This document shows positions 7,087-15,260 of a stretch of DNA of 16,076 nt, one piece after another (within the stretch, counting starts at the first letter, position 1; the number at the start of each line of letters is the position of its first letter). The notes under the pieces are model-generated. The model saw only the letters and a program-made list of their open reading frames with translations. It searched no databases and was not told where the DNA came from. The translations under genes were made by a program, and so were the position numbers. The stretch is from an uncultured Pseudomonadales bacterium (lineage in GTDB: Bacteria > Pseudomonadota > Gammaproteobacteria > Pseudomonadales > Cellvibrionaceae): assembly GCA_938048505.1 (NCBI GenBank), contig CALIUX010000266.1:1-16076 (forward strand), read 5' to 3'.

Positions 7087-7543
7087 ATAAATCTCATTTA
7101 AATATGATTAATGTGTATATTTTATTATCCATCTTCAGGATTGATTATCTTGTTTCTCAAGTCGTTAATGTCCTTTAATATGCGTAATATTCTAGGTTAG
7201 ATGTATTCCTTATGTTTCATTTTTATCGATGAGCCGAACCTTGCTTGAGATGCAGTGGGGCGTTTCGTTAGATAATACAAGGTAGAGTCATTCTTGTGAA
7301 GTTGAATGGCTTGAAAAAACTTCAAGAATGTGATTTGTATAATTTGATGATTAATATTATTTTCAATTACATTAATACCTATAGTGCATGTTAAATTCTG
7401 TCTGTGCATTGATGAGTGTAAGGTTGTTATGTTAATTTTTTTGTTGTTGTGTGTGTTTTGAAAGGAGCTGTTGGTAGTATAAGTCCTGTGTGTGATCTCT
7501 GCATGCACAGGTGAATACTCTTTACACTAATTTGAGGTATGGT
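7087..7543. other. AT-rich divergent spacer, no gene seen
   Basis: About 455 bp between the start of the Rossmann-protein gene (minus) and the small secreted protein (plus). No coding frame is convincing. Near the right end a 6-bp inverted repeat CCTGTG (7485-7490) / CACAGG (7506-7511) precedes the next gene. A TATAAT is present at 7338-7343 but has no good -35 at proper spacing. Confidence 0.6.
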
Positions 7544-7888
7544 ATGAACAGGTTAATTTTATCGGCGATTGTTTTATCTTCAGCTTGCTATTCCGGGTTT
7601 GTTTTTTCTCAAGGTGATGCTCCTAAAGTTTTGGCGCATGATTCATTTATAGCGCCAGAATGTGAGGAAAGAGATCATTACGCAGATGGGTATGTTGAGT
7701 ATTATGATCTTTGGTGTGATGGGAAAAATATCGCGACGATAATCTATGTGGATGAAACATTTACTATTATAGATGGAGAGTACCATCAATTAGAAGAAGC
7801 CTATACAGCGATAGATTTGTATGAGTCTGATGAGGGTTACCGTTCAATAGTTAATTCTGACCATAAATGGATTGTCTGGAAAGAATAA
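7544..7888 (+). CDS. Small secreted protein, unrecognised
   Basis: A 114-residue protein I do not recognise. It begins with a signal peptide (MNRLILSAIVLSSACYSGF, VFS, then QGDAP). SSAC is not a proper lipobox, because the -3 position is Ser, so ordinary cleavage after VFS is likelier than lipidation. The mature part of about 90 residues is acidic and aromatic-rich (YADGYVEYYDLWCDGKNI, DLYESDEGYRSI, ending HKWIVWKE). It has two cysteines that could form one disulfide. The start at 7544 is chosen over an upstream GTG at 7511 because GAGGT precedes it at suitable spacing and the signal peptide then begins cleanly. Monocistronic, followed by a hairpin terminator. Confidence 0.7.
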   Translation: MNRLILSAIVLSSACYSGFVFSQGDAPKVLAHDSFIAPECEERDHYADGYVEYYDLWCDGKNIATIIYVDETFTIIDGEYHQLEEAYTAIDLYESDEGYRSIVNSDHKWIVWKE

Positions 7889-7924
7889 TCCAATTGTTTC
7901 ATAAGAATTGACTCGCTTTTTATA

Positions 7925-7948
7925 AAAACCTGTAATCTAGCAGGTTTT
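7925..7948. terminator. Bidirectional hairpin terminator
   Basis: AAAACCTG (7925-7932) and CAGGTTTT (7941-7948) form a perfect 8-bp stem with an 8-nt loop. Read on the minus strand it is followed by TTTTTATAAAAA, which suits termination of the pterin-synthase-like gene. On the plus strand it follows the small secreted protein gene. Confidence 0.6.
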
Positions 7949-7949
7949 C

Positions 7950-7973
7950 TTGCTTGCCCTGTTGGGCAAGCAA
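7950..7973. repeat. Perfect 10-bp hairpin, TGTT loop
   Basis: TTGCTTGCCC (7950-7959) and GGGCAAGCAA (7964-7973) are exact reverse complements around a 4-nt loop, immediately beside the previous hairpin and 23 bp from the end of the convergent gene. It lacks its own T-run. It may strengthen termination or stabilise the 3' end of a transcript. Confidence 0.65.
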
Positions 7974-7996
7974 ATGCATTACTCGAATAAGAGTTG

Positions 7997-8857
7997 CTAT
8001 TCCGCAATCGCTCCCTTCCCAATCCCTTCAAAAGCCTTAACTCTAAAGTGCGCATCCGGTTCTTCGTTTTTAAGCGTATTCACAATATGTTGTGCGATGA
8101 GTTCTACCGTTGTGTCGGTATCAATGATGTAACATTGGTGGCGAGGGAGCGTTAATTCAAAGTTTCCCTGTTGAGATGTATACGCAAAGGAAAGCGTCGT
8201 ACGAGTTGCTGTTTTAATATCTTCGCGCGTGCCAATATAAATATCGCTAAAAGTATTTACCCATTCTTGAACAAGAGCTGCATCCTCTTGTTGGTTTTTC
8301 CATATTTTTAGGGTTGATCTATGCCCATGCGCAATCCGTTGGCAGTTTCCACCATGTTTTTTGAGGCCGTGACTGTAGTGATAATAGGGGCCTTGGATGT
8401 TTTCGGGTGTAAAGCGCAAACTGATATGGCTGACATCTTCACCAAAGAGGGCGTTAAGTTGCCCTTCACACCATTGTGCAACTGCTTCGGGTGTAATTGC
8501 GCTGGCATCAATCAAGGTGATTGCTTGCTCTGGCCCTTTGGTCGATATGGCTTGGTTTGCGCTGTGCGCTGCTTGATACGCATTTGTATCAAGCGGGAAG
8601 GTAACTTCGGTTTGGCCATTTACCTTGGTAATGCTGGTTCCTTGATGTTTTGAGGGCACTAATAAACAGTGGTCTACATGCGTATCAAGCCATTGGCGCA
8701 AGATCTTTTTAACAATACCAAAGTCACAAACCATTCCTTGTGCGTCTAGTGGGCCTGTGAGTTCAATATGCGCTAGCCATGTTTCACCCAATAGCCCGCG
8801 TTTTGGGCAAAGGTAGCTAAAGTCAACATTGGTTAGGTTATCTACAAAAAGAAGCAT
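7997..8857 (-). CDS. Two-domain 6-carboxytetrahydropterin-synthase-like protein
   Basis: A 286-residue member of the 6-pyruvoyl-tetrahydropterin synthase / QueD superfamily, more than twice the length of single-domain QueD (about 120 residues). The N-terminal half has the GMVCDFGIVKKIL segment and the DH motif (VDHCLL, residues 61-66) but no HGH zinc motif. The C-terminal half has a His (H163, YSHGL), Cys172 and HGH (177-179, NCQRIAHGHRS) and ends with the family-like TVELIAQHIVNTL. The catalytic Cys and zinc ligands therefore sit in one half and the DFG/DH part in the other. QueD makes 6-carboxytetrahydropterin on the way to queuosine, but this divergent protein's product cannot be assigned. 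Only a weak ribosome binding site precedes the ATG. No other queuosine or folate gene is nearby. Confidence 0.8.
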   Translation of the reverse strand: MLLFVDNLTNVDFSYLCPKRGLLGETWLAHIELTGPLDAQGMVCDFGIVKKILRQWLDTHVDHCLLVPSKHQGTSITKVNGQTEVTFPLDTNAYQAAHSANQAISTKGPEQAITLIDASAITPEAVAQWCEGQLNALFGEDVSHISLRFTPENIQGPYYHYSHGLKKHGGNCQRIAHGHRSTLKIWKNQQEDAALVQEWVNTFSDIYIGTREDIKTATRTTLSFAYTSQQGNFELTLPRHQCYIIDTDTTVELIAQHIVNTLKNEEPDAHFRVKAFEGIGKGAIAE

Positions 8858-8915
8858 GGTATTGTATCTTGGTTAATGAATTTTTCGGCACGGTTATTGT
8901 AGGTTGTAGCAGCCG

Positions 8916-9002
8916 TTATCGCGTTTTTAGGTGCGAAGCCCAGTGTGGGTCAATCACACCATCTTGCTCAGCAGCTTTAGGTTGGTCTAAGGGTGCGCGC
9001 AT
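8916..9002 (-). CDS. Possible 28-residue ORF upstream of the pterin-synthase-like gene
   Basis: Reads MRAPLDQPKAAEQDGVIDPH then WASHLKTR and stops at TAA, about 60 bp before the pterin-synthase-like gene on the same strand. The ribosome binding site is poor and I recognise no homologue. The composition is protein-like, but it is short enough to occur by chance. Confidence 0.2.
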   Translation of the reverse strand: MRAPLDQPKAAEQDGVIDPHWASHLKTR

Positions 9003-9083
9003 ATTCTACAGGAAATGTTCGCTTTAGTCTGATGAGGCTCACGGCGGTGCGGGCTTATTCGAGTTGTGTAAGGTGTAATAGAT

Positions 9084-9416
9084 ATGGCTATGTTTACATT
9101 GTGGTTCTATGTCCCTGTTGCGCAGGTCGAGCAGGTTAAACAAGCACTTTTTGATGCTGGCGGAGGTCAAATAGGCCATTACGACTCTTGTGCTTGGCAG
9201 GTGTTGGGGCAAGGGCAGTTTCGTCCGCTCGATGGTGCTAGACCTCATATCGGTACTGGTGGTGTTATCGAGGTTTTACCAGAGTATAAGGTTGAAATGG
9301 TATTGCCAAAGTCAAAACTCAAAGCGGTGGTAAAGGCCCTGCGTGACGCGCACCCTTATGAAGAGCCTGCATTTGGTGTATGCGAAATGTACAGTGTGGA
9401 TGATGAGTTGCAATGA
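9084..9416 (+). CDS. NIF3/YqfO C-terminal-domain-like protein
   Basis: A 110-residue stand-alone version of the CutA-like domain found inserted in YqfO/NIF3 proteins. Matching family signatures run throughout: FYVPVAQVEQVKQALFDAGG, GQIGHYDSCAW, GQFRPLDGARPHIG and the C-terminal ALRDAHPYEEPAF. Homologues have been structurally characterised as a trimeric ferredoxin-like fold, but the role of the free domain is not known. AAGGTG lies about 8 nt before the ATG at 9084; a second ATG at 9090 is possible. The Nudix gene starts 27 bp after its stop on the same strand, so the two are likely co-transcribed. Confidence 0.85.
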   Translation: MAMFTLWFYVPVAQVEQVKQALFDAGGGQIGHYDSCAWQVLGQGQFRPLDGARPHIGTGGVIEVLPEYKVEMVLPKSKLKAVVKALRDAHPYEEPAFGVCEMYSVDDELQ

Positions 9417-9443
9417 ATAACATCGGTAAAGTGAGAGGTGTCA

Positions 9444-10019
9444 GTGGGGAGTAAATCAACACCGAGTAAGAGTGAAAAGGTTCCACTTGCTGCTGTATTG
9501 ATTATGGTGGAAGGAAAAGGCTCTGATCAGCGCATATTATTGACTCAGCGCTCATTGCGCTTAAATAGCCATGCTGGTGAGGTAGCTTTCCCGGGCGGCA
9601 AAAAGGAGTTGAGTGATGCAGATTTACAAGAGACTGCGTTGCGCGAAGCTTATGAGGAAGTGGGGCTGCGCGCTCAAGATGCAACAATTGTAAGACAGTT
9701 GCAGACTAGCGATACGCGCTTGGGGGTCGCTGTTACGCCTTTTGTGGCAACTGTGCCCGATAACTTAACATTAGTGCCTTGTGTTTATGAGGTGGAGTCT
9801 CTTTTTTGGGTGCCCGTCAAATGGCTTTTGTCTGACCCGCGTAAAAAAACGCAACTTTTTAAGCGTGGTAGTCAAACGTATTGGTCGCCTGTTTATACTT
9901 TTTCTGGTTATACCATATGGGGCCTTACGGCACGCTTATTGGTAGATTTTATGAATCAGCATTATGGTGCGGCGATTACTCGTGAGCATATTGCACCAGA
10001 AGAGCTTTTTAGTTTTTAG
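9444..10019 (+). CDS. Nudix hydrolase, CoA pyrophosphatase type (NudL-like)
   Basis: A 191-residue cytoplasmic hydrolase expected to cleave CoA or related dinucleotides to 4'-phosphopantetheine and 3',5'-ADP. The CoA-type signature LLTQRSLRLNSHAGEVAFPG is present, followed by an extended Nudix helix with REAYEEVGL carrying the metal-binding glutamates. Family features downstream include VAVTPFVATVP, SLFWVPVKWLL and YTIWGLTARLLVDF. There is no ATG start. Two in-frame GTGs are at 9438 and 9444, and the second is preferred because GAGAGG ends 5 nt before it, while it would overlap the first. Confidence 0.9.
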   Translation: MGSKSTPSKSEKVPLAAVLIMVEGKGSDQRILLTQRSLRLNSHAGEVAFPGGKKELSDADLQETALREAYEEVGLRAQDATIVRQLQTSDTRLGVAVTPFVATVPDNLTLVPCVYEVESLFWVPVKWLLSDPRKKTQLFKRGSQTYWSPVYTFSGYTIWGLTARLLVDFMNQHYGAAITREHIAPEELFSF

Positions 10020-10043
10020 CTCTCCTGGTTGGCCGTATTGCTA

Positions 10044-10098
10044 TGACTCAATTCTATGGCTTAAGTCTGCTGGCGCGACTGCATTACAATTAGAGTCA
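10044..10098. terminator. Weak long-loop hairpin between convergent genes
   Basis: TGACTCAATT (10044-10053) pairs with AATT plus GAGTCA (10088-10098) with a one-base bulge. It lies between the ends of the Nudix gene (plus) and the S-formylglutathione hydrolase gene (minus). The loop is about 34 nt and no clear T-run follows, so terminator function is only suggested by position. Confidence 0.25.
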
Positions 10099-10107
10099 TC
10101 ACTTCAC

Positions 10108-10965
10108 TTATCGTTTGAACTTGCTTGCATGAAATGCAATATGCTCTTCAATGAATGAGGCAATAAAAAAGTAACTGTGATCATACCCTGGCTGCATACG
10201 AATAGTGGCATCGTTTATAGCAGAGTTAGATAGTGCTGTTTCCAGTAGTGGCGTGCGTAACTGCTCATCTAAAAAATTATCGGCATCACCCTGATCGACC
10301 AATATGGGCAATTTGCTGGTAAACGGGTTAGTGCTAGCGTTTTTGATGAGTGAGCAGGTGTCGTACGGGTGCCAAGTCTGCTGGTTATCGCCTATGTAAA
10401 GCCCTAGAGCCTTTTGCCCCCAATCGCATTCAATGGGGCTGCAAATGGGCGCAAATGCCGAGACACTGCTATAGCGCTCAGGGTTTCTTAATGCGATGGT
10501 TAATGCGCCATGACCTCCCATCGAATGGCCTGATATGGCCCTTTGAGACGTTGCGGCAAAGTGCTTTTCGATGAGTTCGGGCAGCTCTTGGGTTACATAG
10601 CTATACATTTTGTAATGTTGTGACCAGGGCGATTGTGTCGCATCAACATAAAAGCCGGCTCCCAGACCAAAGTCCCATGCACCTTGTTCATCATCAGCTA
10701 CCCCATCACCTCTTGGAGAGGTATCGGGACAAACGATGATAATATTATGCTGGTTTGCGTATTGTTGTGCGCCTGCCTTTTGTACAAAATTTTCATCATT
10801 ACAGGTTAGGCCAGACAACCAATATAAAACGGGTTTAGGGTTGTTGGCGTCAGTATTTTCCGGTAAGTAAATGCTGAATGTCATCGTGCATTGGTTAGAT
10901 TCAGACCAATGTGTATACCGCTGTTGTTGTCCACCAAAGCTTTTAATATTCGCAATACATTCCAT
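10108..10965 (-). CDS. fghA: S-formylglutathione hydrolase
   Basis: A 285-residue cytoplasmic esterase D family enzyme that hydrolyses S-formylglutathione to formate and glutathione, the second step of glutathione-dependent formaldehyde detoxification. Alpha/beta-hydrolase landmarks are PVLYWLSGLTCNDENF, the nucleophile elbow GHSMGGHGAL (Ser148), the acid region LVDQGDADNFLDEQL (residues 222-236) and the catalytic histidine in PGYDHSYFF (His263). Family residues CPDTSPRGDG and GAGFYVDAT are also intact. Length is normal for the family. GAGGAATAATA precedes the ATG at 10965, a good ribosome binding site. It starts 23 bp after the stop of the dehydrogenase gene, so the two form an operon in reaction order. 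Confidence 0.96.
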   Translation of the reverse strand: MECIANIKSFGGQQQRYTHWSESNQCTMTFSIYLPENTDANNPKPVLYWLSGLTCNDENFVQKAGAQQYANQHNIIIVCPDTSPRGDGVADDEQGAWDFGLGAGFYVDATQSPWSQHYKMYSYVTQELPELIEKHFAATSQRAISGHSMGGHGALTIALRNPERYSSVSAFAPICSPIECDWGQKALGLYIGDNQQTWHPYDTCSLIKNASTNPFTSKLPILVDQGDADNFLDEQLRTPLLETALSNSAINDATIRMQPGYDHSYFFIASFIEEHIAFHASKFKR

Positions 10966-10988
10966 TATTATTCCTCGTTGACCTCAGC

Positions 10989-12725
<1,737 letters not shown>

Positions 12726-14219
12726 ATGTTGACACCTTCTATGTCATCCAGTGATACAACAAATGCTGTTGTTGATTTCTGTGATAAAAAAAACGATTCA
12801 GCTGTGCCAACTGTATCATTGCTGCAGCGCTATAAAACAGTTCGCAAGCAAACTCTGTCATTGATTAAATCGTTGTCTGCTGAGGATGCCGTAGCGCAAT
12901 CCATGCCCGATGCAAGCCCTGCAAAATGGCATTTGGCGCATACAACATGGTTTTTTGAGACTTTTATTTTAAAGCCTTTTTTTGAGGGCTATATAGAATA
13001 TGATTCGCAGTTTAATTATTTGTTTAATTCTTATTATGAGTCAGTTGGCTCACGTCATGCACGTCCTCAACGGGGGCTATTAACACGCCCTACACTGCAG
13101 TCCGTTATGGCTTACCGGCATGCAGTTGATCAAGCTATTATGGATTTAATGCAGTGCGAGCTCTCTTCAGATGCACACCAGAAAATCACCTTCTTGCTGA
13201 CAGTGGGCATGCACCATGAAATGCAGCATCAAGAGCTGATATCAACTGATATTTTGCATTTGTTTTGGCATAACCCTACGTTTCCTTGCGTTCATGATTT
13301 GTCTTCACGCCATGAATTGCCTTCACATAAGCGGCCTAAATCGAACGTTAATCATTCTGATGCTAAGCCTTCTGTAGCCTCTCTAAAGTATATTCCATTT
13401 GAAGGGGGTATGGTTACTGTGGGGCATGATGCGGCAAGTGCTCAGACAGCTAATGATTTTGCGTACGATTGTGAATGCCCTAGCCATGAGATGTATTTAC
13501 AACCATTCGCGCTGTCAAATAGGTTGATCACCAACGGTGAGTGGTTAGAATTTATAACTGATGGTGGTTATCAAAATAGCTTGTTATGGCTTTCTGATGG
13601 CTGGCATTGTGCGCAGAAAAATCAATGGAGTGCCCCACTTTATTGGTTGCAAGAAGAAGGTGTAGGCAAGGGCGCTCAAGCGCAATTTGGTTTGGATGGC
13701 TTGCAAGCAATTGATTGGCATGCACCGGTTTCTCATATTAGTTTTTATGAGGCTGATGCCTTCGCCCGTTGGGCGGGCAAGCGCTTACCGTTAGAGCATG
13801 AGTGGGAGCATGTTGCGCATCAGCAAGCCACTAAAACCAATGTACTTGAGCAAGCTAACTTTTTAGAAAAAGGTGTGTTTCGACCGCAGGTTGCGCAGGT
13901 TGCGCAGGTTGCAAAGGTTGAACGGTGCCTAGGTAGACAGTTATCAAACGATCAATCATTAGGTAATGCACTGCAAGTTCATCAGCTTTACGGTGATGTT
14001 TGGGAGTGGACGCAAAGTGCCTTTTCGCCTTACCCTCGATTCCAAGCAGAGCAGGGTGCACTGGGCGAATACAATGGCAAATTCATGGCTAATCAGTACG
14101 TATTGCGCGGTGGTTCTTGCGTAACACCCAAAGAGCAGGTTCGCTCGACTTATCGTAATTTTTTCTACCCTCATCACCGTTGGCAATTCTCTGGCTTGCG
14201 CTTGGCTGAATATCAATAA
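12726..14219 (+). CDS. egtB: Ergothioneine biosynthesis sulfoxide synthase EgtB
   Basis: A 497-residue non-haem iron enzyme joining a thiol (gamma-glutamylcysteine or cysteine) to trimethylhistidine to form the sulfoxide precursor of ergothioneine. The N-terminal DinB-like domain (about 30-180) carries iron ligands in WHLAHT (68-73) and the HxxxHxE motif HHEMQHQE (163-170). After a low-conservation linker, the C-terminal formylglycine-generating-enzyme-like domain (about 222-497) shows FEGGMVTVG, NRLITNGEWLEFI, FARWAGKRLPLEHEWEH, LYGDVWEWT, LRGGSC and STYRNFFYPHHRW with the terminal FSGLRLAEY. Within this domain a 9-bp unit is repeated (13886-13921, VAQVAQVAK). ATGs at 12726 and 12741 are both possible and neither has a clear ribosome binding site. 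egtD follows 48 bp later. No egtC hydrolase is present here. Confidence 0.95.
   Translation: MLTPSMSSSDTTNAVVDFCDKKNDSAVPTVSLLQRYKTVRKQTLSLIKSLSAEDAVAQSMPDASPAKWHLAHTTWFFETFILKPFFEGYIEYDSQFNYLFNSYYESVGSRHARPQRGLLTRPTLQSVMAYRHAVDQAIMDLMQCELSSDAHQKITFLLTVGMHHEMQHQELISTDILHLFWHNPTFPCVHDLSSRHELPSHKRPKSNVNHSDAKPSVASLKYIPFEGGMVTVGHDAASAQTANDFAYDCECPSHEMYLQPFALSNRLITNGEWLEFITDGGYQNSLLWLSDGWHCAQKNQWSAPLYWLQEEGVGKGAQAQFGLDGLQAIDWHAPVSHISFYEADAFARWAGKRLPLEHEWEHVAHQQATKTNVLEQANFLEKGVFRPQVAQVAQVAKVERCLGRQLSNDQSLGNALQVHQLYGDVWEWTQSAFSPYPRFQAEQGALGEYNGKFMANQYVLRGGSCVTPKEQVRSTYRNFFYPHHRWQFSGLRLAEYQ
13886..13921 (+). repeat. 9-bp coding microsatellite within egtB
   Basis: GCAGGTTGC occurs three times in exact tandem (13886-13894, 13895-13903, 13904-13912) followed by the decayed copy AAAGGTTGA. 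It encodes a QVAQVAQVAKV stretch. The unit is a multiple of three, so gain or loss changes loop length without breaking the frame. Confidence 0.85.
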
Positions 14220-14267
14220 TCGCCACTCTCTTATCATCATAAAATTCTAAATAAAAGGGCAAACTAT

Positions 14268-15245
14268 ATGAGTTTAGCTTTAGCAGACAAAGTATTGCAG
14301 ACCAGCACGCCTTCAGATTGTGTGCAGACAATTCAGTTTTTTAATGATGTTTTAGAGGGCCTCAATAAGCCACAAAAAGCCTTATCACCAAAATATTTTT
14401 ATGATGATGCCGGCTCCCATTATTTTGATGAGATTTGTAAGCTTAAGGAATATTACCCTTATCGCACTGAGCTGTCGTTGCTCCCGCAGATTGCTTCTGA
14501 GCTAGAAGGCTTGTTAGGTAGCCCGTGTGCAGTTATTGAATTTGGTGCTGGCGCGTTAGCAAAGATATCCCCTTTGCTCAATAACGTATCAGCTATTAAG
14601 CACTTTGTTCCAATTGATATATCAGGTGATTATTTGAGAGCCTCAACGGCTCTTCTCAAAGAGCGCTTTCCATCTGTAGAAATGACGCCGGTAGAAGCCG
14701 ATTTTACCCAGCCGGTTGCATTGCCGGCTTTAAACGGCTTGCAAAAAATGGGTTTTTTCCCGGGTTCGACTATTGGTAATTTTACACCTGATGCAGCAAT
14801 TAAATTTTTGCGCAATGCAGCAGAAACACTTGGCAATAACGCTTTTATGCTGATTGGCGTAGATACTAAAAAATCGCCTAACATATTACATAAAGCTTAC
14901 AATGATTCTTTAGGTGTTACTGGTGATTTTAATAAAAATGTTCTGACTCGTATGAACTGTGAGCTAAATGCTGATTTTGATGTGAATTGCTTTGACCACT
15001 ATGCGTTTTACAATCCATCAGAAGGGTGTGTTGAAATGCACTTGGTGAGTCAGTGCGCGCAGCAGGTTAATTTGGATGCACATACAATACATTTTCGTGC
15101 AGGCGAATCGATTCATACAGAATCCTCTTATAAATATGCTCCTGAGCAATTTACACGCTTAGTGCATGAAGCAGGTTGGGTCGTGAATAAACAGTGGCTG
15201 GCGCCTGATGAAATGTTTTCAGTTTTTTTATTAAGAGCGCAATAG
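14268..15245 (+). CDS. egtD: L-histidine N-alpha-methyltransferase EgtD
   Basis: A 325-residue SAM-dependent enzyme that trimethylates the alpha-amino group of histidine to hercynine, the substrate of EgtB. Family landmarks in order are SPKYFYDDAGSHYFDEICKL (residues 40-59), YYPYRTE (62-68), the SAM loop VIEFGAGALAKI (89-100), PIDISGDYL, FFPGSTIGNFTPDAA, and near the C-terminus the histidine-pocket motif HTESSYKY. Length matches characterised EgtD proteins. AAGGG lies about 8 nt before the ATG at 14268. Its UAG stop (15243-15245) is in the same frame as the downstream PhzF-like ORF. It is presumably transcribed with egtB. Confidence 0.96.
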   Translation: MSLALADKVLQTSTPSDCVQTIQFFNDVLEGLNKPQKALSPKYFYDDAGSHYFDEICKLKEYYPYRTELSLLPQIASELEGLLGSPCAVIEFGAGALAKISPLLNNVSAIKHFVPIDISGDYLRASTALLKERFPSVEMTPVEADFTQPVALPALNGLQKMGFFPGSTIGNFTPDAAIKFLRNAAETLGNNAFMLIGVDTKKSPNILHKAYNDSLGVTGDFNKNVLTRMNCELNADFDVNCFDHYAFYNPSEGCVEMHLVSQCAQQVNLDAHTIHFRAGESIHTESSYKYAPEQFTRLVHEAGWVVNKQWLAPDEMFSVFLLRAQ

Positions 15246-15260
15246 TTTTTGTTGTGCCAA

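Noticed and set aside
7338..7343. Perfect TATAAT as a promoter for the small secreted protein
   Set aside because: No acceptable -35 at 16-19 bp; the nearest TTGAAA is 21 bp away, and the region is AT-rich enough for chance matches.
7197..7508. Minus-strand open frame in the AT-rich spacer
   Set aside because: Low-complexity Asn/Ile/His-rich product, no ribosome binding site, and no conserved motif.
7511..7543. Upstream GTG start for the small secreted protein
   Set aside because: It would put 11 polar residues before a clean signal peptide, and the ATG at 7544 has the better ribosome binding site.
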